Origin: Bosea vestrisii
GTDB lineage: Bacteria; Pseudomonadota; Alphaproteobacteria; Rhizobiales; Beijerinckiaceae
DNA: 64,000 bases
Reading direction: 5' to 3'
NCBI RefSeq assembly: GCF_030144325.1
Contig: NZ_CP126307.1
Coordinates: 5,112,001 to 5,176,000, forward strand
The stretch's first letter is position 1. Each line of letters begins with the position of its first letter. The notes below the pieces were generated by a model. That model worked only from the letters and a program-made list of their open reading frames with translations, ran no database searches and was not told where the DNA came from. Below are positions 10,291-20,332 of this stretch, one piece after another. The position numbers and the translations under genes were made by a program.

Positions 10291-11304
10291 ATGGACAACC
10301 CCGTTCTCGCCGAAGTCACCCGTGGCAATACGGTCGAATCGCGCCATCGCGGCTCGGTGATCGTTGTCGATGCCGACGGAGCCGTGGTGCTCTCGCTCGG
10401 CGATGTCGAACGCCCGGTCTTCCCGCGCTCGGCGGTGAAGGCGCTGCAGGCCCTGCCGCTGCTCGAAAGCGGCGCCGCCGACCGCTTTCGTCTGACGCCC
10501 ACGGAGATCGCGCTCGCCGTCGCCTCGCATTCCGGCGAGGAGCGCCACGCCGAAACCTCGCTCGCCATGCTGAAGAAGGCCGGCCGCGACGCCTCCTGCC
10601 TCGAATGCGGCGCGCATTGGCCGATGGGCGAGGCAGCGACGCGTGCGCTCGCCAGGGCCGGCCGCGAGCCGAGCGCGCTCAACAACAACTGCTCGGGCAA
10701 GCATGCCGGCTTCGTCTGCCTGTCCTGCGGCATCGACGAGGACCCGGCCGGCTATGTGAAGGGCACCCACCCGGTACAGCAGGCGGTCCGTGCCGCGCTG
10801 GAGGAGGTGACGGGTGCATCGCACAAGGCCGAGCTCTCTGGCACCGACGGCTGCTCGATCCCGACCTATGCCGTGCCGTTGAAAGCGCTGGCGCTCGGTT
10901 TCGCCCGCTTCGGCACCGGCAATGGCCTTGGCCCCAAGCGCGCCGAGGCGGCGCGGCGTATCCGCGAGGCGGTCGCGGCCAACCCCTTCATGGTCGCCGG
11001 CACCGGCCGCTTCGACACGCGCTTCATGGAGGTCTTCGGCGCGCGCGCCTTCATCAAGACCGGCGCTGAGGGCGTTTATTGCGGCACGCTGCCGGAACTG
11101 GGCTACGGCATCGCGCTGAAATGCGATGACGGTGCCGGCCGCGCCACCGAGATTACCATGGCCACGCTGGTCGAGCGCTTCCTGCCGCGTCAGGGCGGTG
11201 ACGAGGAGGCCTTTGCGCCCTTCCGCGAGACTGTCATGAAGAACTGGAACGGCATCGAGGTCGGCCGCGTCCGCGCGGCGGAGGCGTTGCGGCAGCGCGC
11301 TTGA
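10291..11304 (+). CDS. Asparaginase type II, Rhizobium etli-like family (PF06089)
   Basis: A 337-residue enzyme that hydrolyses L-asparagine to aspartate and ammonia; its fold differs from E. coli asparaginases. The conserved blocks are RSAVKALQALPL with Ser47 and Lys50 (matching the reported Ser/Lys catalytic pair), HSGEERH, CGAHWPMGEAA, NNCSGKHAGF and DGCSIPTYAVPL; the cysteines and lysine of these blocks bind zinc in the R. etli enzyme. Length is normal. It is divergent from the hydrolase gene and followed 52 bases later by a SulP transporter gene. Confidence 0.92.
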   Translation: MDNPVLAEVTRGNTVESRHRGSVIVVDADGAVVLSLGDVERPVFPRSAVKALQALPLLESGAADRFRLTPTEIALAVASHSGEERHAETSLAMLKKAGRDASCLECGAHWPMGEAATRALARAGREPSALNNNCSGKHAGFVCLSCGIDEDPAGYVKGTHPVQQAVRAALEEVTGASHKAELSGTDGCSIPTYAVPLKALALGFARFGTGNGLGPKRAEAARRIREAVAANPFMVAGTGRFDTRFMEVFGARAFIKTGAEGVYCGTLPELGYGIALKCDDGAGRATEITMATLVERFLPRQGGDEEAFAPFRETVMKNWNGIEVGRVRAAEALRQRA

Positions 11305-11356
11305 CGGCGAAGGAGGGGCAGCGCGAGGTTCATCGCTCGCTTTCGAGTCCCGCCTC

Positions 11357-13015
11357 ATGTCGCATGCTTCTGCATCGCCCGAAAAACCCATCGTGATTGG
11401 CCGCGCCGGCGCGCTCGGGCGTGACCTGCTCGCCGGGCTGACGCTCGCGGCGATCACGATCCCTGAGCAGATGGCGACGGCTCGGCTCGGCGGCTTCGAA
11501 CCGCAGATCGGTTTCTACGCCTTCATCGCGGCGACGCTCGGTTTCGTCCTGTTCGGCGCGAGCCGCGTGCTGACGGCTGGTGCCGATTCGACGATCACGC
11601 CGATCTTCGTCAGCGGCCTTGCTGCACTGGCTGTAGGTGGTGCGATCCCGGCGGGCTCGGCGACTTTGCTCGCGCTCCTGGTCGGGCTTGCACTCATCCT
11701 CGCCGGCCTGCTCCGACTTGGCTGGATCGCTGATCTCCTGTCGGTGCCGGTGCTGACCGGCTTCCTCGCCGGCATCGCCGTGCATATCGCCGTGTCGCAG
11801 CTGCCCGGCCTGCTCGGCATTCCCGGCGGCGGCCATCATATCGCCGGCCAGCTCGCGGCGCTCTGGCACGGGCTTCACGGCGTCAATCTCATCTCGGTCG
11901 CGATCGGCCTTACGACGCTCGCGACAGTGACCCTCTGCGAGCGCTTCGCCCCGCGCGTGCCGGGGGCGCTGCTGGCGCTCGTGGCAGCGACGGCCGCGGT
12001 GGTGCTCTTTCAGCTGGAGGCGCGCGGAGTCGCGGTGCTCGGCGCCTTGCCCTCGGGCTGGCCGAGCTTGGCGCCGCCCGTGCTCGACTGGGCCGATATC
12101 CGCAGCCTCGTGCCGCTCGCGCTGGTCATCGCGCTGGTGGTGATGATGCAGACCGCCATGGTCAGCCGCTCCTTTCGCGACCCGGATGGCGGCGAGCCGA
12201 AGGTCGATCGCGACTTCATAGGGCTCGGCGCGGCGAACCTCCTGGCCGGGCTCGCCAGCACCTTTCCCGTCAACGCCAGCCCGCCAAGGACGGCTGTCGT
12301 CGCCGAGAGTGGCGGACGATCTCAGCTCGCGGCGACAACGGCGGCGCTGATCGTGCTCGCGCTTGCGGTCGCCGGCGGCTCGCTGCTGGCGCAGGTGCCC
12401 GTGGCGGCGCTGGCCGGCGTGCTGCTCTTCGTGGCGCAGCGCATCGTCCGGGTCGAGGTCATCCGACGGATCGCCGGCCAGTCGCGAACCGAATTCGCGC
12501 TCGTGCTGCTTACGGCCATCGCCATCGTCTGGCTCCCGGTCGAGACGGGCGTCGGCGTCGGAATCGGCCTGTCGCTGCTGCATGGTGTCTGGATGACGAC
12601 GCGCAGCGAGCCGCTGGAGCAGTTGCGCATTCCCGGCACGACGATCTGGTGGCCGCCCGAGCCCGGCCGCCATGGCGAGCAGGTCGAGGGCGTGCTTGTG
12701 ATCGCCTTTCCGGCGCCGCTTCTGTTCGCCAATGCCGAGATTTTCCGCCTCGGCGTGCTCGGGCTGCTTGCGGAGCGGAAGCCGAGCCTGCTCGTGCTCG
12801 ATGCCGGCGGCGTCCCTGCCATCGACTATACGGCGGCGCAGGCCCTGCTCGCCGTTGCGGCTGCTTGCCGAGAGCGGGGTGGAGCCTTCGCCATCGCCCG
12901 GGCCGAATCCACGCGGGCACTCCGGGCGCTGGCGGATTTCGGCGTGATCGCCGAGATCGGGGCTGAGCGTGTCTTCCATAGCGTCGAGGAGGCGGTGAGG
13001 GCGCTAGGCCGGTGA
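11357..13015 (+). CDS. SulP family inorganic anion transporter with STAS domain
   Basis: A 552-residue inner-membrane protein. The N-terminal signature GLTLAAITIPEQMATARLGG matches the SLC26/SulP consensus for sulfate/bicarbonate transporters. About 10-14 hydrophobic segments run to about residue 415. A cytoplasmic STAS domain follows (about 430-550), containing VLDAGGVPAIDYTAAQAL. The transported anion is unknown, and no sulfate or carbonic anhydrase genes are adjacent. It is convergent with the TIGR03808-like gene 12 bases downstream, with no obvious terminator. Confidence 0.92.
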   Translation: MSHASASPEKPIVIGRAGALGRDLLAGLTLAAITIPEQMATARLGGFEPQIGFYAFIAATLGFVLFGASRVLTAGADSTITPIFVSGLAALAVGGAIPAGSATLLALLVGLALILAGLLRLGWIADLLSVPVLTGFLAGIAVHIAVSQLPGLLGIPGGGHHIAGQLAALWHGLHGVNLISVAIGLTTLATVTLCERFAPRVPGALLALVAATAAVVLFQLEARGVAVLGALPSGWPSLAPPVLDWADIRSLVPLALVIALVVMMQTAMVSRSFRDPDGGEPKVDRDFIGLGAANLLAGLASTFPVNASPPRTAVVAESGGRSQLAATTAALIVLALAVAGGSLLAQVPVAALAGVLLFVAQRIVRVEVIRRIAGQSRTEFALVLLTAIAIVWLPVETGVGVGIGLSLLHGVWMTTRSEPLEQLRIPGTTIWWPPEPGRHGEQVEGVLVIAFPAPLLFANAEIFRLGVLGLLAERKPSLLVLDAGGVPAIDYTAAQALLAVAAACRERGGAFAIARAESTRALRALADFGVIAEIGAERVFHSVEEAVRALGR

Positions 13016-13027
13016 CCGCCGCGACCT

Positions 13028-14404
13028 TCAGCCGACGGCGTTACCTTCGACGCGAATGCCGGCGGCGCGCTTGTCTTCGCCCTTGGTCAGGTCGCCGGTC
13101 ACCGCCTTGCCGAATTCGGTGCCGACCACCGCGCCGAGCTTCGCCTCGCTGATCACATTATTGGCGATCAGGGCGTTGCGCTCCTTTGCGACGAGTGAAA
13201 CGGAGATGCCGATCCCGCTGCGCCGCACCATGTTGCCGGTCGCGACGATATTGCGCATCGCCCAGGACCAGCCGAGCGAGATGCCGACCTCGCTGGCGTT
13301 CTCGATGACGTTGCCGGTCACCGCCGCTTCCGCCTCGACATGCACGCCGAGCCCGCCGACGAGCTCCTTGCCCTTCGGCGCCAGCCCCTTTTGCGCATTG
13401 CGGATGATGTTGTTGGCAACGACCGAGAGCCGCCCGCCATGGTCGAGATTGGTGATGTTGGCGCCCTGCGCGCAATCCTCGACGAGATTGTTGGCGATGA
13501 CCGCGCCTTCGAAGGCGAACTCCGAATAGAGCCCGGTCTCGCCGCAGCGCCGGCCCTGATTGCCGAGGATCTGCACGCCCGAGCCGGAGTTGTTGCGGAT
13601 GAAGGTCAGCGCGCAATCGCGCAGCGTATTGCCTTCGATGACCACACCGCCGGCGCGGAACAGGCTGATGCCATTGCCGTTCTGGCCGTCGCCGCCAGCA
13701 TCGCTGCGGATGCGATTGAGGCGGTTGCCGCGGATGAGGCTCTGCTCGTCGCCCGCCTGGCTGCGCCAGAGCTGGATGCCGTTGTTGCCGCAATCCTCAA
13801 TCGTGTTGGCCTCGATCGAAAGCCCGCGCGAATCAAGCGAGAACAGCGCCGAATCCCGCATCGAGCGGAAGCGGTTGCGCTCGATGCGACCGGCAGTCCG
13901 GCTGAGCGTCAGCCCGACCGAGCCGGCATTGGCGAACTCGCAATCGGATAGGGCGAGGTCGAGCACCTCCTCGATATTGAGCAGGCCGCCGCGCTGGCCG
14001 AGCTTGATGTCGAGCCCATCGAGCACAATTCCGGAGATCGCAGTGCGTTTGATCCGCCGTGCCACCAGCATTGGGCCGGCCTGCGCGGCGACGAATTGCG
14101 TCGCGCCGGGTACGCCGATCAGCCGTGCATTCTCGGGCAGGACGACATTGGCGACGCGGTAGCGGCCGGGCGCGACGATGAGCGGCGTATCGCGTTTTAC
14201 GGCTTCGACCAGGGCATTCTGAAGAATGCGCGACTGGTCATCGGCGGAGCCGGGGCGCAACCCGAACTGCGTCGCTTCGAGTCCAAATATGCCGAGCGGA
14301 ACCGGCGTGCTCGGGCGCGGCGCCTGTGCCAGCGCGGGACCGACTGAGGCCGCAACCGTGCCGAAAAGGGCCGTCCGCAGCCAATCGCGGCGCGAAAGCG
14401 TCAT
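13028..14404 (-). CDS. TIGR03808-type Tat-exported beta-helix repeat protein
   Basis: This 458-residue exported protein has a twin-arginine signal (LSRRDWLRTALFG, then SVGPALAQ). The mature part has repeated right-handed beta-helix rungs of the type IEGNTL, VIANNLVEDC and VVANNIIRNA. This pattern matches the TIGR03808 Tat-translocated repeat family common in Rhizobiales. The start at 14404 is preferred to ATGs at 14416 and 14419 because GGAGG then lies 5 bases upstream. The substrate or ligand is unknown; related folds bind polysaccharides. Confidence 0.88.
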   Translation of the reverse strand: MTLSRRDWLRTALFGTVAASVGPALAQAPRPSTPVPLGIFGLEATQFGLRPGSADDQSRILQNALVEAVKRDTPLIVAPGRYRVANVVLPENARLIGVPGATQFVAAQAGPMLVARRIKRTAISGIVLDGLDIKLGQRGGLLNIEEVLDLALSDCEFANAGSVGLTLSRTAGRIERNRFRSMRDSALFSLDSRGLSIEANTIEDCGNNGIQLWRSQAGDEQSLIRGNRLNRIRSDAGGDGQNGNGISLFRAGGVVIEGNTLRDCALTFIRNNSGSGVQILGNQGRRCGETGLYSEFAFEGAVIANNLVEDCAQGANITNLDHGGRLSVVANNIIRNAQKGLAPKGKELVGGLGVHVEAEAAVTGNVIENASEVGISLGWSWAMRNIVATGNMVRRSGIGISVSLVAKERNALIANNVISEAKLGAVVGTEFGKAVTGDLTKGEDKRAAGIRVEGNAVG

Positions 14405-14467
14405 TAGAGCCTCCATCATGACGGCGCGGCTTCAAGAGGCGTGCCGTCGACCGGGCCCGCGGCTCGG

Positions 14468-15442
14468 TTACAGGCCGAGCGCCCTCGCGATCTCGTCTGC
14501 GGCCGCTGTCGGCGCCATTTCGCCTGCAGCGACGGCCGCTTCCAGCTTGGGCGTACGTGCCTTCAGGGCCGGATCGTGCCGGAGCTTCGCCTGAAGCCGG
14601 TCCTGTACCATCGCCCACATCCATTTGACGTCCTGCCGCCGGCGCTTCTCGGCGATCAGGCCCTTCGCCTCGAAGCGGGCGCGGTGCTCTTCGATCTTGG
14701 CCCAGAGCGCGTCGAGGCCGGCGCCGGTCAGGCCGGAGATCGTCACCACCGGCGTCGACCACAGCGTCGATGCGGGCGCGAGGATGTGCAGCGCGGCCTT
14801 GTACTGGGCTGCCGCGGTGCGCGCAGCCGTCGCGCCGTCACCGTCGGCCTTGTTGACGGCGAGCATGTCGGCGAGCTCGATGATGCCCTTCTTGATGCCC
14901 TGCAATTCGTCGCCGGCATTGGGCAGCATCAGCACCAGGAAGAAATCGGTGAGATCGGCGACCGCCGTCTCCGATTGGCCGACGCCGACGGTCTCGACCA
15001 GGATGACGTCGAAACCGGCCGCCTCGCAGAGCAGCATGGTCTCGCGAGTCTTGGCCGCGACGCCGCCGAGCGTGCCGGAGGAGGGCGAGGGCCGGATATA
15101 GGCATTCGGGTCGACGGCGAGCTGTGCCATGCGCGTCTTGTCGCCGAGGATCGAGCCGCCGCTGCGGGTCGAGGAGGGGTCGACCGCGAGCACGGCCACC
15201 TTGTGGCCCTGGCCGGTGAGATAGCTGCCGAGCGCGTCGATCGTGGTCGACTTGCCGACGCCGGGCACGCCGGTGATGCCGACCCTGATCGCCTTGCCGG
15301 TATGCGGCAGGAGGCGGGATAGAAGTGCCTGCGCCTGTTCGCGGTGGTCGGCGCGCCGGCTTTCCGCGAGCGTGATCGCCCGCGCCAGCGCCGCGCGCTC
15401 GCCCGCCAGAATCGCATCGCCGAGCGCTGCAAGATCGACCAT
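14468..15442 (-). CDS. meaB: Methylmalonyl-CoA mutase-associated GTPase MeaB
   Basis: A 324-residue G3E-type P-loop GTPase. Walker A GVPGVGKST is at about 58-66, then VDPSSTRSGGSILGDKTRM and the VETVGVGQSE switch, all MeaB/ArgK hallmarks. It gates cobalamin loading and protects methylmalonyl-CoA mutase, whose two subunits are encoded at 28662-33570, about 13 kb away. It is downstream of no other gene on its strand within 1 kb and is divergent from the lipoprotein hydrolases. Confidence 0.95.
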   Translation of the reverse strand: MVDLAALGDAILAGERAALARAITLAESRRADHREQAQALLSRLLPHTGKAIRVGITGVPGVGKSTTIDALGSYLTGQGHKVAVLAVDPSSTRSGGSILGDKTRMAQLAVDPNAYIRPSPSSGTLGGVAAKTRETMLLCEAAGFDVILVETVGVGQSETAVADLTDFFLVLMLPNAGDELQGIKKGIIELADMLAVNKADGDGATAARTAAAQYKAALHILAPASTLWSTPVVTISGLTGAGLDALWAKIEEHRARFEAKGLIAEKRRRQDVKWMWAMVQDRLQAKLRHDPALKARTPKLEAAVAAGEMAPTAAADEIARALGL

Positions 15443-15569
15443 GCTCCGCTGGTAGCAAGAGAGTGCTTGCAGCGGAAGCGGGGCTTTTTGGGGACAGCAG
15501 TGTCATCCCGGCTCTTGCCAAGCGACGGGGACGGTGAGACGAGTCTCGCCGGTTGGGAGAGCGTGTCTC

Positions 15570-16676
15570 GTGTCCGGCTTGCGGTCTTTCGTCCTCGTCT
15601 CGCTCTTGTCGCTTGTGCTCGCCGCCTGCGGTGGCCCGCCGCGTGTGCTGGTCGTCTCGGCGGCCAAACCAAATGACACCTCCGGCACGGTCAGCATCTT
15701 CGTCGCGACCTCACGCGCCTCGACCAAGCAGCCGGAATATTTCAGCGGCGAGCGCAGTCCGGCAGTCGCCTTTGCGCGGCTCGACATCAACGTGCCGCGC
15801 AATCACCAGGTCGGCCAGCTCGAACTCCCGGGCAGCGTCACGAGCGCGGGCGATCCCGCCAGCCATTTCACCGTCGGCGACGTTAAACTCCTCTCCGAGC
15901 CGGAGATGCTGAAGGAGGTGAAGGCTGCGGTCGCGCAGCGTCCGCCAGCCGAGCGCGAGGTGCTCGTCTTTGTCCACGGCTTCAACACCAATTTTGCCGA
16001 CGCAGCCTTCCGCTTCGCCCAGATCGTCACCGATTCCGGCTTCAAGGGCGTGCCGGTGCTGTTCACATGGCCGTCTCGCGCCCAGATCCTCGCATACCCT
16101 TACGACCGCGATAGCGCCGACTTTTCGCGCGATGCGCTCGAAACCGGCTTGCGTGTGATCGCCCGCGATCTCGGCGCCAACCGCTTCGATATCCTGGCGC
16201 ACTCGATGGGGACCCTGCTCACCGTCGAGACGCTGCGCCAGGCCGCGATCCGGGGCGACGGCAGCTTCGGTGGCAAGCTGCGCAACGTCATGCTGGCGGC
16301 GCCCGACATCGACCTCGACGTGTTCAAGACCCAGCTTGCTGCGATCAAGCGGCCGGTGACCGTCTTCGTCTCATCGGATGATCGCGCGCTCGATTTTTCG
16401 CGCCAGTTCGCCGGCGACAAAACCAGGCTTGGTGCAATCTCCGACAAGGATACCGAGGTCGTCGCCGATCTGCGCAAGGCCGGGGCGACGATCATCGATC
16501 TATCCGGGGATCGCAGCGGCGACGACTATAACCACGGCAAGTTCGCGACCACGCCGCGCATCGTCGAGATGATCGGAAAGCGGCTCGGCGCCGATGGCCT
16601 GGATGGCCGGACCGGCGGCGGCATGCTCGGCCTCGACCCGAAGGCTTCGCCCTCTTTTGTCGCGCGTGATCGGTAG
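15570..16676 (+). CDS. Alpha/beta hydrolase lipoprotein, DUF900 family (first of tandem pair)
   Basis: A 368-residue predicted lipoprotein esterase-like hydrolase. The signal SFVLVSLLSLVLAAC ends in a lipobox with cysteine at about 22, so it should be acylated after Sec export. The hydrolase core has VFVHGFNTNFADAAFRFAQ, FTWPSRAQILAYPYDRDSA and the elbow AHSMGT. The GTG at 15570 is preferred because GGGAGA lies 9 bases upstream and gives a normal signal peptide; an in-frame GTG at 15534 would add 12 residues. The substrate is unknown. A paralog follows on the same strand after a terminator. Confidence 0.85.
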   Translation: MSGLRSFVLVSLLSLVLAACGGPPRVLVVSAAKPNDTSGTVSIFVATSRASTKQPEYFSGERSPAVAFARLDINVPRNHQVGQLELPGSVTSAGDPASHFTVGDVKLLSEPEMLKEVKAAVAQRPPAEREVLVFVHGFNTNFADAAFRFAQIVTDSGFKGVPVLFTWPSRAQILAYPYDRDSADFSRDALETGLRVIARDLGANRFDILAHSMGTLLTVETLRQAAIRGDGSFGGKLRNVMLAAPDIDLDVFKTQLAAIKRPVTVFVSSDDRALDFSRQFAGDKTRLGAISDKDTEVVADLRKAGATIIDLSGDRSGDDYNHGKFATTPRIVEMIGKRLGADGLDGRTGGGMLGLDPKASPSFVARDR

Positions 16677-16726
16677 AGAATGTTCGCTTCTCTGCGAGTC
16701 GCGAACATTCTTTACTTGTTTATTTT
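16677..16726 (+). terminator. Rho-independent terminator after first DUF900 hydrolase
   Basis: The arms AGAATGTTCGC (16677-16687) and GCGAACATTCT (16701-16711) form an 11-bp perfect stem with a 13-base loop. TTTACTTGTTTATTTT follows on the plus strand. It starts at the base after the stop codon. Confidence 0.85.
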
Positions 16727-16859
16727 GACGCAGTTCCGGGCGCAAAATCGCTGCGCACTTTTGCTGGAATTGCTTTAGCCGCCGCATTCTGGCCGCGTTG
16801 GTCTGGCCTTAAGGGGCGCGCGGGCAGAAGGTCCGCACCCCCATTCTTGGACCTAGCCA

Positions 16860-17861
16860 GTGACCTCGCCTTCGCGACATGCCGTCTCACGCCGCTCCTT
16901 CGTCGCCTTGCTCGGGCTGGGGCTGGCTGGCTGCGGCCAGAGCGAGGCGTCGATCTCGCCCTTCGTCGGGCCGGCGGATTCATCCAGCTTCGGCAAGGAG
17001 CCGCAGCTGCTGGTCGCGACGACGCGAAAACCGATGGGCGATCGGGCACCCTATTTCAGCTCCGAGCGCGGCAGCGGGCTGACCTTTGCCGAGGTCAGGC
17101 TGTCGGCGCCGGGACGCGGCGTCGCTGCGCAGGTGAGCTCCGTCGTCAGTGGCGACTGGGCCGTGCTCGGCGTGACCCGGCGGAGCGCGGCCGACGCCGC
17201 CCGGAGCTTGGCCGATGCCGCGACCGGCCGCGACGTGTTGCTCTATGTCCACGGCTTCAATGAGACCTTCGAAACGGCCGCGCGCAGCGCTGGACAGCTC
17301 TCGCATGCGCTCGCCTTCGAGGGGCGCACGGCGCTCTTCACCTGGCCGTCGGGCAGTGGGCTGCTCGCCTATGCCTATGATCGGGAGAGCGCGCTCTGGT
17401 CGCGTGATGGCTTCGTCCAGACCTTGAAGGCGCTTGTCGCCAACCCGACGATCGGGCGGATCAACATCGTCGCGCATTCCATGGGCAGCTTCCTGACGCT
17501 GGAAGGTCTGCGCGAGCTGCGCGATTTCGAGGGCCTTTCCGACAGGATCGGTGCGGTCGTCCTGGCCTCGCCCGATGTCGACATCGACGCCTTCGAGCAG
17601 ACCGTGCCGAGGCTCGGCTCGATCGCCCGGCGCATGACCGTGATCATCGATCCCGGCGACAAGGCGCTCGCCGTCTCCTCACGTATCGCCGGCGGCGTCG
17701 CCCGCGCCGGTACCGCCGACCGCGAGCGATTGGAGCAGCTCGGCGTGCGCGTCGCCGATACCGCCGGCCGCGGCTGGAGCCTGCTGCGCCACGACCTTTT
17801 CCTGTCGAACAGCGAAGTGACGCAGGTCGTGCGCCGCGCGATCGACCGGTCGCAGTTCTGA
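16860..17861 (+). CDS. Alpha/beta hydrolase lipoprotein, DUF900 family (second of tandem pair)
   Basis: A 333-residue paralog of the preceding gene, sharing YVHGFNETFETAARSAGQL, FTWPSGSGLLAYAYDRESA and AHSMGSF. Its export signal differs: SRRSFVALLGLGLAGC has a twin arginine and a lipobox cysteine, suggesting Tat export before lipidation. The start is GTG at 16860; no in-frame ATG gives the complete signal, and the ribosome site is weak. It is convergent with the penicillin acylase gene, with a 9-bp stem-loop between them. Confidence 0.85.
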   Translation: MTSPSRHAVSRRSFVALLGLGLAGCGQSEASISPFVGPADSSSFGKEPQLLVATTRKPMGDRAPYFSSERGSGLTFAEVRLSAPGRGVAAQVSSVVSGDWAVLGVTRRSAADAARSLADAATGRDVLLYVHGFNETFETAARSAGQLSHALAFEGRTALFTWPSGSGLLAYAYDRESALWSRDGFVQTLKALVANPTIGRINIVAHSMGSFLTLEGLRELRDFEGLSDRIGAVVLASPDVDIDAFEQTVPRLGSIARRMTVIIDPGDKALAVSSRIAGGVARAGTADRERLEQLGVRVADTAGRGWSLLRHDLFLSNSEVTQVVRRAIDRSQF

Positions 17862-17883
17862 CCCGGAGGCCGGAGCCTCCGGG
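17862..17883. terminator. Stem-loop between convergent hydrolase and penicillin acylase genes
   Basis: CCCGGAGGC (17862-17870), loop CGGA and GCCTCCGGG (17875-17883) form a perfect 9-bp stem. It lies between convergent genes, 1 base after one stop and 16 bases before the other. There is no T-tract on either strand. Confidence 0.5.
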
Positions 17884-17898
17884 GCAGCTTATCTGGGT

Positions 17899-20332
17899 TC
17901 AGCCCGCCGGCTTGAGCGCGATGACCGAACGCGCCGCCTTCTCGATCGCCTCCCGCGAATAGAGCAGCGGCGCATAGTCGCCGGCCGCCCAGAGCGGTGC
18001 GAGATCGCGATAATGCGGGCTGTAGGCATCGCCGGACTGCCCGGGCGTGTTGATGAAGCGGCTCTCGTCCCACTTGCCGACGTCCAGCACCATGCGGAAG
18101 GAAGCCCCCGCGATCACCTTGAAGTCGGAGATCCGGTAGGACGCCGCGCGCGGGCTGAAGGCCGAGCCGCCCATGGCGAGCCGGCCGACATTGAGCTGCG
18201 CCCGGTCTGGGCCGCCGGCGAGGGGCGAGAGTGCATGGTCGAACTGGGCGTGGTGGATCTTGCCCCAGTTCCAGCTCGCCGTATCCGGACCGAGCGACTG
18301 GCGCAGCTCCTCCATCGCCGCTTTCAGCGTCTCCAGCAGCAGGGCATCGCGCGCGGCCTTCGGATTGGCGCCGAGCGCGCTGTCGGGCGTTTCGAGATAG
18401 GCAACGACCGCAGCCACATCGAGCGGTCCGATCACGCTGCGCGCCTTTTTCAGGCACGGCCTTCGCCGTCAGCGCGCGGCCGAGATGCTTGCTCATCCAG
18501 ACCTCCGACAGTGCGGCGGCGGCGCTGTCGACGGAGGTCTCGTGGTTCCAGCTCTTGATCAGCTTCAAACCTTCGGCGGTGACCGGGTCGTCGGATGACA
18601 GCGGCGCGAGCAGGACGGCGAGCTTGCGGGCATTGTCGGAGCTGTCGTCGTTCTGCAGCGCCATCGCGTCGGACAGCGTCACCTTGCTCTTCGTGCCGAG
18701 CACGGCCTTGATCCGGTTGATGCGCGAGGGATCGGACCATTCGAAGCCGATGCGCTTGGCCAGCAGCGGATGGTCCTTCGGGATGTTCATCTCGTTGGCG
18801 GTGGCGAAAAAGCCGTCGGTCGGGTTGTAGACCTCGGGCAATTCGCCGGCCTTGAGGAAGCCGGTCCATTCATAGCGGCCATCGCCGGGCACCGGCATCA
18901 GGCCGTCATGGTTCGGCCGCTGCGGCGCGCGCCCGCCGACGATCCAGCCGATATTGCCCTTGTTGTCGGCATAGACTTGGTTTTCGGACGGCGCGCCCCA
19001 TTCCGCCATCGCCTTCTTGAAGCCGGCCCAGTCCTTCGCCGTCATGTATTCGGCCGAGTTGAAATAGGCCGACGTGCCCGGCTCGAACCAGACCGTGCGA
19101 ATGGCGAAGGCGCGTTTCTCGTCAGGCTCGGCCTTCATGATCGGGCCATGGCGGGTGAATTTGAGCTCGATCTGGCGCGGTGCCTCGCCTTTGACCTCGA
19201 TGGTGTCGTTGACGCTCCGCATCTCCTCCCAGCCACTGCCATAGCGATATTGGTTCGGATTGGCCGGGTTGGTCTCGTAGACGTAGAGGTCTTCCTGATC
19301 GATCGCGAAGATCGTCAGGCCGAAGGCGATCTCGCCATTATGGCCGATCGAGATGCCGGGCAGAGCGGGCTCGCCGGCGCCGATCACCGAGAGGCCCGGC
19401 GCGTTGAGGTGCACGACATAGCGCAGCGACGGCACGCCATGAGCGCGGTGCGGGTCGTTGGCGAGGATCGGCCGGCCGGTCGCCGTGCGGCTCGCCGCGA
19501 TCGTCCAGTTGTTCGAGCCGATGGTGGAGATGCTGTCGCCGGCCGCGGCGAAGATGGCGTCGCGGTCGAGCGCGGCGCGTTTCTCGCCGGGGGCGGCGAA
19601 GGTGACGTCGCGCGTCGCGAGATTGTAGTCGTCGAGGATATCCGGCTTGATCGCGCAGGGATCGAGCCCATCGGGCACCTTGGTCGTTACGCTCGGCTCA
19701 AGTACGCGCCGGAAGCGGTCAGCCTCGATGCCGGCGGCGCAGGCGACGCGGGCGCGCACCACCTCGGACATCACATTGCGGGTCAGGCCATGGCTGCGGA
19801 TACGCACCACGTCCTCGGCGTTCCAGCGATCAGGCAGGGTGCCCGAGACGCGGAAATCGAGCGGCAGCGGCTGCTTGCCGGCCCGCACCTCATCGACGCG
19901 CGCATTGATGCCGGCGACGAAAGCGTCGGTATAGGCCTTGGCGTCGGGGCCATAGGCGGCCCATTCCTTGTCCATCTCGCCGCGATAGAGGAAGAGCCGG
20001 GCGGCCCGGTCCTGCGCGACATAGGACGGGCCGAAATCCTTGGCCAGCAGCCCGAGCCCGCGCTTGCGCCAGAGATCGATCTGCCAGAGCCGGTCGCGCG
20101 CCGCGTTGTAGCCCTGCAGGAACAGGGCGTCGCGGGTGGAGGCTGCGTAGATGTGCGCCACGCCCCATTGATCGAGGATGAGCTCCGCCGGCCCCTGCAA
20201 TCCGGCGACGGCCTGCTCCGAACGCTTGACCGCGCTCGAAAGCTCGGCCCGTGCGGGCAGGGATGCGGCGATCATGACGGTGGCGATGGCAAACAGCGAC
20301 GCTGCGCCGCCGGCGCGAAGTGCTCTGCTCAT
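17899..20332 (-). CDS. Penicillin acylase family protein (single-base frameshift)
   Basis: An exported N-terminal-nucleophile hydrolase of about 810 residues. A signal peptide (AIATVMIAASLPARAE) precedes an A-chain-like region (LQGPAELILDQWGVAHIYA) and the autocleavage/nucleophile site GSNNW with Ser273. Family members cleave amides such as acylated beta-lactams or homoserine lactones. The frame breaks in the T-run at 18446-18450 (plus strand). Removing one T rejoins KAVPEK to ARSVIGPLDVAAVVAYLE and the normal C-terminus ending at 17899. Uncorrected, the upstream frame runs on as nonsense to 17375. A homopolymer error is more likely than a pseudogene, since both halves are otherwise intact. 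Confidence 0.85.

Noticed and set aside
9318..10733. A longer form of the HGGYW hydrolase with a 197-residue N-terminal extension
   Set aside because: The extension lies antisense to the asparaginase gene and is low-complexity; homolog-like sequence begins at 10142.
11330..12979. A 549-codon minus-strand frame opposite the SulP transporter
   Set aside because: Low-complexity Arg/Asp/Glu-rich translation typical of antisense frames; the plus strand has a clear transporter.
16677..16711. A possible LexA-type operator in GTTCGC...GCGAAC
   Set aside because: Alphaproteobacterial LexA sites are direct GTTC-N7-GTTC repeats; the stem with a T-rich tail after a stop codon fits a terminator.
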